A stretch of DNA of 64,000 bases from G965204755 sp965243415 (lineage in GTDB: Bacteria; Acidobacteriota; Vicinamibacteria; Marinacidobacterales; Marinacidobacteraceae), in contig OZ251549.1 in the NCBI GenBank assembly GCA_965243415.1, positions 1,922,001 through 1,986,000 on the forward strand. Direction: 5' to 3'. The position numbers and the translations under genes are program-made. The notes beneath the pieces are model-generated. The model was given only the letters and a program-made list of their open reading frames with translations, made no database searches and had not been told where the DNA came from. Every line of letters begins with the position of its first letter. Positions within the stretch are counted from its first letter, which is position 1. Positions 41,066 to 51,100 of the stretch are shown here, one piece after another.

Positions 41066-42256
41066 TCACGGCGACCGCCGCCGCAGCGCCGCGACCACCC
41101 GCGCCAGTCCCGCCGCCGCCGCGCCGCTCACCGATTCCCCGCCGGCATTCCGCAGCACCACCACCGCGGCGTCCGTGGCCGGTTCGATCCAACCGGCGGC
41201 CCGATACCCGGCGAGGTTTCCCAGGTGTCCGTACGCGGTGAACCCGGCGCCCCCGGCGTCCGTCATCCGCCGCGCCATGAACCCGAACCCGTAACCGCGC
41301 CCGAGATCGGCGTCGGCGACCACCGGGCTCAGGTTGTCGCGGCGTGCGGCGGCCGGAAGCACCGCGTCGAACGCCGGAGACCCGATCCCCACCAGGAATC
41401 GCAGCAGGACTCCCAGGTCGGCGACGGTGGACCAGAGCCCGCCGTTCGGCACCCGATACCCGCGCCCGTCGCGCTCCCGGCGCGGCGTGTCGCGGTCCGT
41501 CGACCCGTCACCCTCCGCCGCGTGCCCGACAGCGATCCGTTCCGCTCCGGCGGGGACTCGTTCCGGCCCCTCGGGGATGCCGGAAGAGAAACCGGTCGCG
41601 TCCATACCCAGCGGCCGCAGCAGCCGCTCGCGCACGAACTCCAGGAAGGGCCGCCCCGCCGCGCGCTCCACAGCGGCGCCGAGCACCGCGTAGCCGATGT
41701 TGGAGTAGCGGTAGCGAGTCCCCGGCTCGAACTCGAATCGCGTGTGTCCGAGGGCGCGGCCCAGGGTTTCGAGCCAGTTTGCGGGCGCCCCCAGCGCGTA
41801 CGGCGCGAGCGGCTCCGGCTCCCGCGCCAGCCCGCCGGTCATCGTCGCCAGTTGCGCCAGCGTGGGGCCGGGCGCCCCGGGGAACGCGTTCCGCGCCCGC
41901 CCGATCTCCGGCGCGAACCGCCGCGCCGGGTCCCCGCGCCGCGCCCGACCCTTCTCGATGAGCAGCAGCAGCGCCAGCGCCGTCACCGGTTTCGTGAGCG
42001 ACCCGATGCGGAACCGGTGCTCCGGGGTCACCGGGGCCCCGGTGGCGCGGTCGGCGACCCCGAACCCCGCCGAGAGCACCATCTCCCCGCCCACGAACAC
42101 CCCGACCGCCGCCCCGCCCCGCCCTTCCCGCTCGACCTCCTCCCGCACTTCCTCCGCTGTCCGTTCCACCGCCGCCCGCAGTCCTCCCCCGAGTTCGGGG
42201 GTCGCCGAGGCCGGATAAACGGCCCCCGCCGGTTCGGAGCGCACGGATCGCCCCAA
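41066..42256 (-). CDS. Serine hydrolase (class C beta-lactamase family) 1
   Basis: A 396-residue protein with the family motifs SLTK (IGSLTKPVTALAL, nucleophile Ser), YSN (RYRYSNIGYAVLGAAVE) and a late His-Gly element (YGHLGNLAGYRAAGW). It belongs to the EstB/PBP4*-type esterases and peptidases rather than true beta-lactamases. The TTG at 42256 is the annotated start and no signal peptide is clear, unlike its paralogue at 45262. A start further downstream would still keep the whole domain. It is paralogous to the 45262 gene over its full domain, and the two flank the GmrSD gene. Confidence 0.85.
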   Translation of the reverse strand: MGRSVRSEPAGAVYPASATPELGGGLRAAVERTAEEVREEVEREGRGGAAVGVFVGGEMVLSAGFGVADRATGAPVTPEHRFRIGSLTKPVTALALLLLIEKGRARRGDPARRFAPEIGRARNAFPGAPGPTLAQLATMTGGLAREPEPLAPYALGAPANWLETLGRALGHTRFEFEPGTRYRYSNIGYAVLGAAVERAAGRPFLEFVRERLLRPLGMDATGFSSGIPEGPERVPAGAERIAVGHAAEGDGSTDRDTPRRERDGRGYRVPNGGLWSTVADLGVLLRFLVGIGSPAFDAVLPAAARRDNLSPVVADADLGRGYGFGFMARRMTDAGGAGFTAYGHLGNLAGYRAAGWIEPATDAAVVVLRNAGGESVSGAAAAGLARVVAALRRRSP

Positions 42257-42912
42257 ACGGAACCGGATCCACGGCTACGCCCTCACGCTCGGACATCGGG
42301 ATGGTGGTGCTGGGGAAGTCGGTGGGGTGCTCGGGCTCCGGAGACGGGCAGGGGCGCCGAACGGGACTCCGTCCGACCCCCGCCACCCGGCGGAAGGCCG
42401 CGAAGTATCGCCGCGCCGGAAGAACCCTGTCGACCCCCCGCCGCCGGTTGCGCACCCCGCCCGCTGTCCCGAGCGACACGGCGGGCAGGGCCGCGACCGG
42501 TCGCCGGCCACCCCGCGCGCCCGCCTCCGGCTCGGTCCCCGGGCGCCATCGCCCACCGGAATTGCGCCCGCCGGGAGGCCCGGCACCTACTTCGGAACGA
42601 ACCTACCGGAACTACCTGCCCCGCCGGGACCGGTGTCCGGAACACCCTGAATTTCGCCATCTCCGACTCGGCGGAAAACCGGTAGAGCGGCCGCCCCACA
42701 ACTGCTCGGCTACAACGGGTCTTGCCCGCCGCGCGTCTCTCCCGAAAACCCGCCCGTCCACCACGCCCTCGCCCTACTCCGCCGGGCCGAACGAGCCATC
42801 GCCGCCGTGGAACCCCCTCGCCATCCTGGGAAAAGCCGCGGCCGAAGTCGAAATCACCTCTCCCCTCGACCCTCCTCTCGCCACCCACAGCCGGCCGCCG
42901 CCGCGTTCCGAC
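42257..42912. other. Non-coding region between serine hydrolase 1 and gmrSD
   Basis: 656 bp with no supportable gene, repeat or terminator seen. It may mark the left edge of a transferred segment carrying gmrSD. Confidence 0.4.
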
Positions 42913-45024
42913 CTACTCTGCCCGCCGATACGCCTGCTCGATCAGATGGACCGTCGCCTCCAGAGCGGCGTCATTGTCGAGTGGGATGTCGATACTCGTC
43001 TGGCTGCTCTCCTTGTACCTCGAGAGTTGAACGATCTTCCAGTCCCGGAGGTCCTTCTTTTTCTCCGACGGATCGTCCGCCTCGTCGAAGGGCAACGCGA
43101 GCAGGACTTCCAGGGAACGCTTGCGGGGCACGACCTCCACGAAATAGCGGAGGCGGTGATAACTGACCGTCTTGGCTTCGACGATCTCGACGACCTCAGA
43201 CCCCAGGGCCTGCACCCTCGTGCGAAGCCGGCGGAACAGCTCGCGGACCGGTTCCGGCATGGCCACACTCTCGGGTGTGCGGCCCGAGGCGCGCTTCTGT
43301 CTTTCTCGCAGCAGCACTGCGTCCACACGATATTGCGGCACTTCCAGATCCGGCCAGATTTCCACTGCCATATCGGAGAGTTCCACTCCGCGCGCATCGA
43401 TCTCGACTTCAGTCCACTTCGTCTGCTCGCGAATGAACTTGTTGAGTTGAAGGGGGCTCTCCCGAAATCCGCCGGCCATCGTTTTCTTGGCTTCGAACGG
43501 TCGGTTCGAGTACTCACTGTTGTAGCCTGTAAGCGTCAGGTTGCCGAGGCGATGCTTTCTGGATTCCTGCACACTCCGCCAGTCATCCCCACCGAGCATG
43601 GTGATCCACTCTCGGCCCAGGTTCGCGCTCTGGGGGAGGACATGCTCTATGGTGAGTGAAGAAGTATCGACGGGTTCCTTCCTTCGGTAATTCTCCAGTC
43701 GATCGAGCAGGACAGCGCACACCGGACGGCCATACATGTCGTCCTCTCGCAGCGCCTTCCGAAACTGATCGTCCGTCGGGAACTCGACGCCCATCGGTCG
43801 AAGTCGAAATCCGACTCTCAGGTCCATCGAGGGTTCCCCGGTGAGGATTCGGGAGGTCAGATGGGCGAACACTTTGTCGTAGGGGCGTGTGGAGAGGCCG
43901 CACACCAGTCGACGAACGAGAAAACTCTCGATCAGATCGAGTGCGGACAGGAGATCATCTTCGTTGAGTGTGCGATCCTGCTCGCGGCACTCGAGAAGTC
44001 GCATGATCGTGATCGCGGGTGCGGCTCGCAGTCTGCGGATCCTCGCGTACCGCGTTTCCCGTGCGGGCTTCCGTTCATCGCCGATTCGGAATGCGGCGTA
44101 GTGGCGAGCGTGGCGCTCGAGATCGGAGAGTGCCGGCTCGAGTTCTACGGTCTTTCGCTGCTTTTCCCAGAAACGGCGAAAACCGGGGTAGATCAGATCG
44201 TTCTTCGTCTGTGTCTCGGAGCGCTGCTTCATGTCGAGATAGTCGCGAGCGAAGTTGTCGAAGACGCGACGATCGTCTGTCTGGAATCGTTGCTCGAGTT
44301 TTTTCCAATACCGATCGTACATTGCGGTCTGCTCGTCTTCCTCGAGACGCATCAGAACGCAATTACGAATCAGATCGGATTTGCTGAGCTCCTGGCCGGT
44401 GGCGTTCAGGCTCTCGAATATCGCCTGCGGGTCGTCCACGTTCGGGGCGAGTTCGATCTTGACGATCGAGAGTTTGTGGATGCCACGCATGGCGATCTTT
44501 GGATCGGTACATGACACCCTCTCGAAGAGATGCTCGTAGGCGCTTTCGATAGCAGGTGAGATACCGCTCGGCACTTCGGGGCCATCGATCAGTTGGCAGA
44601 TGGCGTCCTGGTCGCGACCGCGGAGCAGCAGGCGATATCTGTCGGGGCCCGATCGGCCGAAATTCGTGAGGTAATCGTGGTCGATCTGATCGGCTGCGAC
44701 TTCGCCGGCGGTGGCAGCATCTTCTTGGCGGATTCGGTTCCGGAGGGCGATGAGCAGCAGGAGGAGTGTGGTGAGCCTTTGCTGACCATCGACGATGGTC
44801 CAGCGACGGAACGTGTCCCGGGACTGGCGGGCCGGGATCCGAACGAGTGTGCCGAGAAAATGCTGGGGAGTGCTGTGGTCGGTTCCGGCACGGTGAACGT
44901 CGCGCCAGAACTGGGCGCAGTCCTGCTCGGGCGTCCAGGTGTAGAAGCGCTGGAACACCGGGACGGTGAACTGCTGACGGCTTCGCCCGATCAAGTCGGT
45001 GAAGGGCAGATGCTCTGCGTTCAC
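42913..45024 (-). CDS. GmrSD-type (type IV) restriction protein, DUF262-DUF1524
   Basis: A 703-residue single-chain GmrSD. The DUF262 half (GmrS-like) has QFTVPVFQRFYTWTPEQ, the ParB-like nucleotide motif RWTIVDGQQRLTTLLLLLIA and IFESLNATGQELSKSDLIRN. The DUF1524 half (GmrD-like) carries the HNH block SSLTIEHVLPQSANLGREW with HRLGNLTLTGYNSEYSNRPF. The last 130 residues match a C-terminal DUF5655-like domain (KRSLEVLLALPFDEADDP). GmrSD cuts phage DNA carrying modified, for example glucosylated, bases using NTP. The start is a GTG at 45024. Base composition is less GC-rich than that of the flanking genes, consistent with transfer. Confidence 0.93.
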   Translation of the reverse strand: MNAEHLPFTDLIGRSRQQFTVPVFQRFYTWTPEQDCAQFWRDVHRAGTDHSTPQHFLGTLVRIPARQSRDTFRRWTIVDGQQRLTTLLLLLIALRNRIRQEDAATAGEVAADQIDHDYLTNFGRSGPDRYRLLLRGRDQDAICQLIDGPEVPSGISPAIESAYEHLFERVSCTDPKIAMRGIHKLSIVKIELAPNVDDPQAIFESLNATGQELSKSDLIRNCVLMRLEEDEQTAMYDRYWKKLEQRFQTDDRRVFDNFARDYLDMKQRSETQTKNDLIYPGFRRFWEKQRKTVELEPALSDLERHARHYAAFRIGDERKPARETRYARIRRLRAAPAITIMRLLECREQDRTLNEDDLLSALDLIESFLVRRLVCGLSTRPYDKVFAHLTSRILTGEPSMDLRVGFRLRPMGVEFPTDDQFRKALREDDMYGRPVCAVLLDRLENYRRKEPVDTSSLTIEHVLPQSANLGREWITMLGGDDWRSVQESRKHRLGNLTLTGYNSEYSNRPFEAKKTMAGGFRESPLQLNKFIREQTKWTEVEIDARGVELSDMAVEIWPDLEVPQYRVDAVLLRERQKRASGRTPESVAMPEPVRELFRRLRTRVQALGSEVVEIVEAKTVSYHRLRYFVEVVPRKRSLEVLLALPFDEADDPSEKKKDLRDWKIVQLSRYKESSQTSIDIPLDNDAALEATVHLIEQAYRRAE

Positions 45025-45261
45025 GGTACGTGGGGTCGCCGAGTCGGTGAGAAGAGGGCGCGGAGAAGTGCGAGCGATGGAGACGCCGGGGGGCGGTGGG
45101 CCCGGGTGGCTTGCGGCGAGCGGTGGAGAGGGTGACTCGAACGGGCGCTCGGTGGCTGCCGGGTCGGCGAGTGTACGGATCGTGGGACCGCAGGTCCAGC
45201 CCCGTCGGTCGGCCCCGGAGCTCCGGGGGCCGGCGGCCGGGCGGGAGACCCGAGGGCGGGG

Positions 45262-46563
45262 CTATTCGTCCGACGGGTCGCTGGCGGGCGCGGAACGGCG
45301 GAGCGCCGCAACCACGCGCCCCAGCGCTGACGAGGCCAAGTCCCCGACGCTCACGGAGTCGCCGCCGACATTCCGCAGCACCACAACAGCGGCGTCCGTC
45401 TCCGGTTCGATCCAGGCAGCGGCGCGGTAGCCGGCGACGCTGCCGCCGTGGCCGTAGGCCGTGAAGCCCTCGCCGCCCGCGTCCAGCAGCCGCCGGGTCA
45501 TGAAGCCGAACCCGTAGCCGCTCGACAGGTCCCCCGCCGCGAATGCCCGGGTGAGGTTGTCCTGCCGGGTCTCGGCCGGGATCACCCCGTCGAACGCCGC
45601 CGACTCGACCCCCACCAGGAACCGCAGGAAGACGCCCAGGTCCGCCACCGTCGAGTAGAGCGCGCCGTTCGGGACCTTGTAACCGCGCCCCGCGTGCTCC
45701 CGCGCCGGGGTCTCGGCGTCCACGGAGCCGTCGTCTTCGACCTGGTAGCCGGCGGCGATCCGGGCCGTCAGCTCATGACCCGGATCCTCGGGCGGGAAGA
45801 AGATCGTGTCCGCCATCCCCAGCGGCCCCAGCAGCCGTTCCGCCACGAACTCCATGAACGGCTGCTCGGCCGCCCGTTCCACCGCGCCGCCCAGCACCGC
45901 GTAACCGATGTTCGAGTACTGGTAGCGCGTCCCCGGCTCGTACTCGAACCGGGTCTCTTCGAGCGCCCGGAACACCACCGACAGCCATTCCGAAGGCGCT
46001 CCCCGCAGGTAGGTCGGCAGGTTCGCCGGTTCCCGCGCCAGGCCGCCGGTCATCGTCGCCAACTGGAAGATCGTCGGCCCCGGCGCCCGGTCGAACTCGT
46101 TCTCCACCCGCGCCAACTCCGGCACGAACCGGGACGCCGGGTCCCCGCGCCGCGCCCGGCCGTCCTCGATGAGCGCGAGCATCGCCATCGCCGTCACCGG
46201 CTTGGTGATGGAGCCGATGCGGAACAGGTGGTCCGGTTCCGCCGCCTCGCCGCTTTCCAGGTCGGCGAGCCCGAAGCCTTCGGCGAGCACCGTCTCCCCG
46301 CCGACGAAGATCCCGAGCGCCGCGCCGCCGCGCCCGTCCATCTCCACCGCCGTCCGCACCTCCCGCGCCGCCGCGCCCGCCGCCGACTCCAGCGTGAGCG
46401 GCGTGGGTCCCGCGCCGGTCCCCGCCTCGGGGCCGCAGCCGTTCGCGACGAGCAGCAGCGCCGCCCCGAAGAGGAACCGGACGCCGGCCCGCCGGAACTG
46501 CGGGAGCCGGCCGGCCCCACGCGGTCGGCCGGCGGTGGCGACCGGTCTCGATGCCGTGTTCAT
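45262..46563 (-). CDS. Serine hydrolase lipoprotein (class C beta-lactamase family) 2
   Basis: A 433-residue lipoprotein. The signal (FLFGAALLLVANGC) has a lipobox Cys at about residue 43. Family motifs are SITK (IGSITKPVTAMAM), YSN (YQYSNIGYAVLGGAVERAAE) and YGHGGSVAGYRAA. It is the close paralogue of the 41066 gene, sharing GRARRGDPA, MTGGLAREP and STVADLGV. A good ribosome site (AAAGGAAAC) precedes the ATG. The expected site is the periplasmic face of a membrane. Natural substrates are unknown. Confidence 0.88.
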   Translation of the reverse strand: MNTASRPVATAGRPRGAGRLPQFRRAGVRFLFGAALLLVANGCGPEAGTGAGPTPLTLESAAGAAAREVRTAVEMDGRGGAALGIFVGGETVLAEGFGLADLESGEAAEPDHLFRIGSITKPVTAMAMLALIEDGRARRGDPASRFVPELARVENEFDRAPGPTIFQLATMTGGLAREPANLPTYLRGAPSEWLSVVFRALEETRFEYEPGTRYQYSNIGYAVLGGAVERAAEQPFMEFVAERLLGPLGMADTIFFPPEDPGHELTARIAAGYQVEDDGSVDAETPAREHAGRGYKVPNGALYSTVADLGVFLRFLVGVESAAFDGVIPAETRQDNLTRAFAAGDLSSGYGFGFMTRRLLDAGGEGFTAYGHGGSVAGYRAAAWIEPETDAAVVVLRNVGGDSVSVGDLASSALGRVVAALRRSAPASDPSDE

Positions 46564-46639
46564 TCGTTGTTTCCTTTCGCGGTCAGTGCAGGGCAGCGGA
46601 CGACGACACCGCCGGGCCCGCGATCATCGGGTGTGGAGG

Positions 46640-47821
46640 TCATCCGAACAGGGGCAGCGGCATACCGTCGAGGGCTTCGGTGTTCACCCAGTGGATCGTG
46701 TCGGGCGGTTCGGTGTACCAGGACGCCACGCCCTCGCGCAGGGTCTCGGTGTATTCCGGGGAGATCTCGTAGTGGACGAAGCGGCGGCCGTTCCGGTGCG
46801 CCGCTTCGGCCGTCGTCCCGATGCCGCCGAACGGATCCAGCACCACCTCGTTGCGGAAACTGTAATAGGTGATGACCTTCTCGGCCAGTTCCCGGGGAAA
46901 GACGGCGGGGTGCTTCGACGAGTGCGCCGGAGGGATCTTCCACACATTCGTCACTTCGTAGCCGTCCTCGATCCGGGAGTCGCGGACGGCGTCCGGGTCG
47001 GGATGCTTGCGGATGTTCCAGTCGATCAACTTGTCCGTCGCCTTGCGGTACACGAGGACGTACTCGGTCACCGGGACCGGCTTGTACTGCAGCGGATGAC
47101 GGTCGGCGGCGAAACGGCGGCCGCGGCCGGTGGCCCAGCCGGCGCCCTCCGGTTTCTGCCAGATGATGTCGTCCATGAAGACGAAACCGGTTTCGAGGAA
47201 CAGTTGGTGGAAGTCGAAGGGAACGGCGATCCGCCGCGACGCTTCGTTGCGGTTCGAACGCCGGATGAGGACCGGGGACACATTGATGACGAAGAAGCGG
47301 CCCTCGTTCAGCACGCGGTGGCACTGGTTCAGGATCTTCTTCATCTTGAGCAGGTATTCCTCGTACTCCAGGTAGTCGGCGTATTCCGGTCGGGCGTTGA
47401 AGTAGGGCGGGGAAGTGAAGACCAGGTCCACGGACTCGGCCGGCGTTTCGAGGAGCAACTCCTCGGAGTCTCCGACGGCGATGGTGTTGCGGATCGTCGA
47501 GAGGCGGGGAGTCGCCGCCGGCCGGGAGCGCGTCGCCGCGGCGGGGCCGGAGCGACCGAGGATGCGGGATTCGAGGACTTCCCGCGCGGTGGTCTTGTCC
47601 TCGACGACGAGACTGGTCGCGGCGTCCACGACGACTTCCCCGACCAGGTGGCCGTTCGATTTCAGCGGGACGCGCCAGCAGTGGTAGCGGTCGTCCACTT
47701 CCGGGAGGCCGAACCCCAGCGTGTTCTCGAGCGCGATCTGCTTCAGGTAGAGCGAGGCGACGCTCTTGGCGTCCCGCACCGACTCGACGCGGTAGCGCGG
47801 CGCGGTGCGGGTCCGGGGCAC
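46640..47821 (-). CDS. Beta-class N4/N6 DNA methyltransferase, solitary
   Basis: A 393-residue methyltransferase with motif order IV then I, as in the beta class. Motif IV is LVFTSPPYFNARPEYADYL (SPPY favours N4-cytosine, N6-adenine also possible). It is followed by VLNEGRFFVINVSPV, FMDDIIWQKPEGAGW and KPVPVTEYVLVYRKA. Motif I is EVVLDPFGGIGTTAEAAHRN, and the end has RFVHYEISPEYTE. The first 110 residues are a separate N-terminal region. No cognate endonuclease is adjacent, so it may be an orphan regulator or a remnant of a restriction system. It is the neighbour of the GmrSD region. Confidence 0.88.
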   Translation of the reverse strand: MPRTRTAPRYRVESVRDAKSVASLYLKQIALENTLGFGLPEVDDRYHCWRVPLKSNGHLVGEVVVDAATSLVVEDKTTAREVLESRILGRSGPAAATRSRPAATPRLSTIRNTIAVGDSEELLLETPAESVDLVFTSPPYFNARPEYADYLEYEEYLLKMKKILNQCHRVLNEGRFFVINVSPVLIRRSNRNEASRRIAVPFDFHQLFLETGFVFMDDIIWQKPEGAGWATGRGRRFAADRHPLQYKPVPVTEYVLVYRKATDKLIDWNIRKHPDPDAVRDSRIEDGYEVTNVWKIPPAHSSKHPAVFPRELAEKVITYYSFRNEVVLDPFGGIGTTAEAAHRNGRRFVHYEISPEYTETLREGVASWYTEPPDTIHWVNTEALDGMPLPLFG

Positions 47822-48190
47822 GAGGGGAATCGGCGGGGCGCCTTCGGGGGAGTGCGGGGGGAAAAGGACGGGCCGGGAGTCGCCGGAGAGCCGGGGCCGG
47901 CGAGGGAACCGGGAATGTTCGCAGATACGCGGGGGTTCCCGGCGGCCCGGACTGGCGGGCGCGACTTGCGGGCCGGGGTCGCGGATGGGGTTGCGGACCG
48001 GGGTCGGGAGCGCGCACCGGGAACCCGTGGAATCCGGACCGGAACGAGGGGCCGCCCGGGGAGAGCCGCCGGGCGCGGTAGCATCGGCAGGATGCAGCGA
48101 GCGGCGGCCGGGAACACCGGGACGCCCCGACCGGGGAGACGCGCGCTCGCCGGTCGCCGCTTTGTCGACTCACCGGCGGCCGGGCGCACC
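47822..48190. other. Divergent intergenic region
   Basis: 369 bp between the leftward methyltransferase and the rightward amidohydrolase. GC-rich with imperfect GCACCGGGG/CCGACCGGG reiterations (CGGGACGCCC, CGGAGACGCCC). No promoter hexamers or genes are evident. Confidence 0.35.
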
Positions 48191-51100
48191 GTGACGCCCG
48201 CACCGGGGGGAAGCGCACGCGCCGGTCGCTGCTTCCCTGCCTCGCCGGCGGCCGGGAGCGCGGAGACGCCCCGACCGGGGAAATTCCCGACGGGAGCCCG
48301 GTCCGCGAACGCCCCGGAGGCCCGTCACCGCCCGCCGCGTCGCACCGGCGGTCGAGCGCCGGGCGCTCCCCTGCGGGCCCGCCGGGCGCGGCGCAGTCGC
48401 GGGCGGGCCGGTCGGCGGCCGGTCAGTCCGAGGTGGAATCGTTCGACCGACGGCGGCAGGCCTCTCCCGACTGCGCCGTCCTTCGCTGCCGCCACGGGCG
48501 CCCTCCTCACGACCCTGCTCGTCCCGGCCGCGCTCTCCGCGCCGGCGATCCCGACCGCCTCCGTACCGGCGAGCCCGACCGCCACCGCGCCGGCGAGCGC
48601 GACCGCCTCCCTGCCATCGAGCGCGGCCATCTCCCCGTCATCGAGCGCGGCTGCCACCGCGCCGGCGAGCGCGACCGCCTCCCCGCCGGCGCCAGCAAGC
48701 GCGGCTGCCACCGCCACCGCGCCGGCGAGCGCGACCGCCACCGCGCCGGCGAGCGCGACCGTCTCCCCGCCGGCGAACGCGACCACCTCCGCATCGAGCG
48801 CGACCGCCACCGCACGGGCGACCCCGACCGCTTCCCCGCCGTCGAGCGCGACCGCCACCGCGCCGTCGAGCCCGACCGCCTCCCCGCCATCGGCCGCCCA
48901 GCCGGAGGAGTCCGACGCCATCCCGGTCCGCGTCACCGAGGGCACCAACTTCGCCGTCGCCGCCTCCCCGGACGGCGCGACGCTGGTCTTCGATCTCCAG
49001 GGCACCCTCTGGCGCCTCCCCGCCGCCGGGGGCGAAGCCGAACCGCTCACCGACGGCCTCGGCGACGACCGCCTCCCCGACTTCCACCCCGACGGCAGCC
49101 GCGTCGTCTTCCAGTCCTACCGCAGCGGCACTTGGGATCTCTGGGCGCTGACCCTCCCGCCGGAGACCCCGGACACCGCTCCCGAAGCCGCGCCCGACCC
49201 CGCTCCGCCGACCGACTTCCCCGCGCCGGAACGCCTCACCGACTCCGCCGGCGACGACCGGGAGCCCGCCTGGTCGCCGGACGGAACCCGCATCGCCTTC
49301 GCCTCCGACCGCGGCGGCACCTACGACCTCTGGCTCCTCACCGTCGCAACCGGCGAACTCCGCCAACTCACCACCGCCCTCGGCAACGAGAGCGAACCGG
49401 CCTGGACCCCCGACGGCGCCGCCCTCGTCTATGTGGCCGTCCCCGAAGGCGAAGCCGACGGCGCCCTCCACCACCTGACCCTCGACCCCCCGGGAACGCC
49501 GCCCGTCCCGATCCCCGGAACCGCCGGCAAGGTCTCCGCCCCGGCCCCCGCCCCCGACGGCCGCCGCGTCGCTTTCCGCCGCCTCCACTACGAAGGCCTG
49601 ACCCTCATGGGCAGCCGCTTCGACCTCGGCACCGCCAGCGACCTGGCCCTCGTCCCCCTCCCCCCGCCCGGCGAGCCCGCAAGCGACCCCGCCGCCGCCG
49701 ACCCCGCCGAAAACACCCCCGCCCCCGAACTCCGCCTCCTGGACAACGCCGGCGACGACCTCTTCCCCTTCCGCCCGCAGTGGGCCGACGCCGACACCCT
49801 CCTCTACACCGCGGACGGCGCCCTCCGCCGCCTCGCCGTCCCCGAAACTCCCACCGACCCGACCGAACCCGACCCCGCCGACGCCACCACCGCCACCGCC
49901 CCCGAAACCATCCCCTTCACCGCCGAACTCACCGTCCGCCGCCCGCCGCGCCGCCGCGCCCGCCTCCGCACCGAAGCCGACGAACCCCTCCCGGTCCGCG
50001 GCGTCATCCGCCCCAGCCTCAGCCCCGACGGGAAGACCCTCCTCTACGCCGCCCTCGGCGACCTCTGGACCCTCCCGCTCGACACCGGCGACGCCCCCCA
50101 GGCCCCGCGCCCGCTCACCCGCGACACCTGGGAGGACACCGACCCCCTCTGGGCGCCCGACGGGCGGAGCGTCCTCTTCGCCAGCGACCGCCGGGGCAGC
50201 ATGGATCTCTGGGAGAAGCGCCTCGACTCCGCCCCCGGCGCCGGGCTCACCCAACTCACCAGCCGCCTCGGCGCCGAGACCGCCCCCGCGCTCTCCCCCG
50301 ACGGCCGCCGCCTCGCCTACCTCGACGAAGCCGGGAACCTCCGCCTCACCACCCGCGACCCCGACCGCGCCCCGACCCCGACGACCACCGCCGCGCCGAC
50401 CCCCATCCCCGACGACCAGATCCTCTACCTCGGCCGCCGCGGCCTGGGAATGCCCAGTTGGTCGTCCGACAACGAAACCATCGCCCTCGCCGCGCTCACC
50501 CCGTTCTCCAGCCGGTTCCGCGAGGGCCACAACCGGATCGCCCTCGTCTCGGCCACCACCGGCGAGGCCCGCCTCCTCGACGCGCCGGCCGCCTCCGTCG
50601 GCACCCGCGACGCCGACGGCCCGGTCTTCTCCCCCGACGGCCGCGCCCTGGCCTTCGCCCTCGACGGCGGCCTCTCGGTCCTGCCGGTGGATCCGCAGGG
50701 CGTCCCCGAAGGCGAACCCCGCCGCCTCTTCACCGGCCCGGCGGACTTCCTCTCCTGGGCGCCCGACGGCCGATCCCTCCTCGCCCTCTCCGGCGCCCGC
50801 CTGCTCCGGATCCCGACGGACGCCGCCGCCCCGACCGAGCCCGCCACCCCGACCGAACCCGCCGCGAACGCCGCCCCGGAAGAGATCCGCCTCCGCCACA
50901 CCTTCACCGTCCCGCCCCCCGCCGGCCGCCTCCTCCTCACGGGCGTCCGCGTCCTCGCCCCCGAAGGCGACCGCCTCCTCCCCGACCGCGAAGTCCTCAT
51001 CGAAGCCGGCCGCATCGTCTCCGTCACGGAGACCCCCGCCGAAACCGCCGAAACCGACGCCCCCTTCGACGAAGACCTCCGCGTCCTCCACCTCCCCGGC

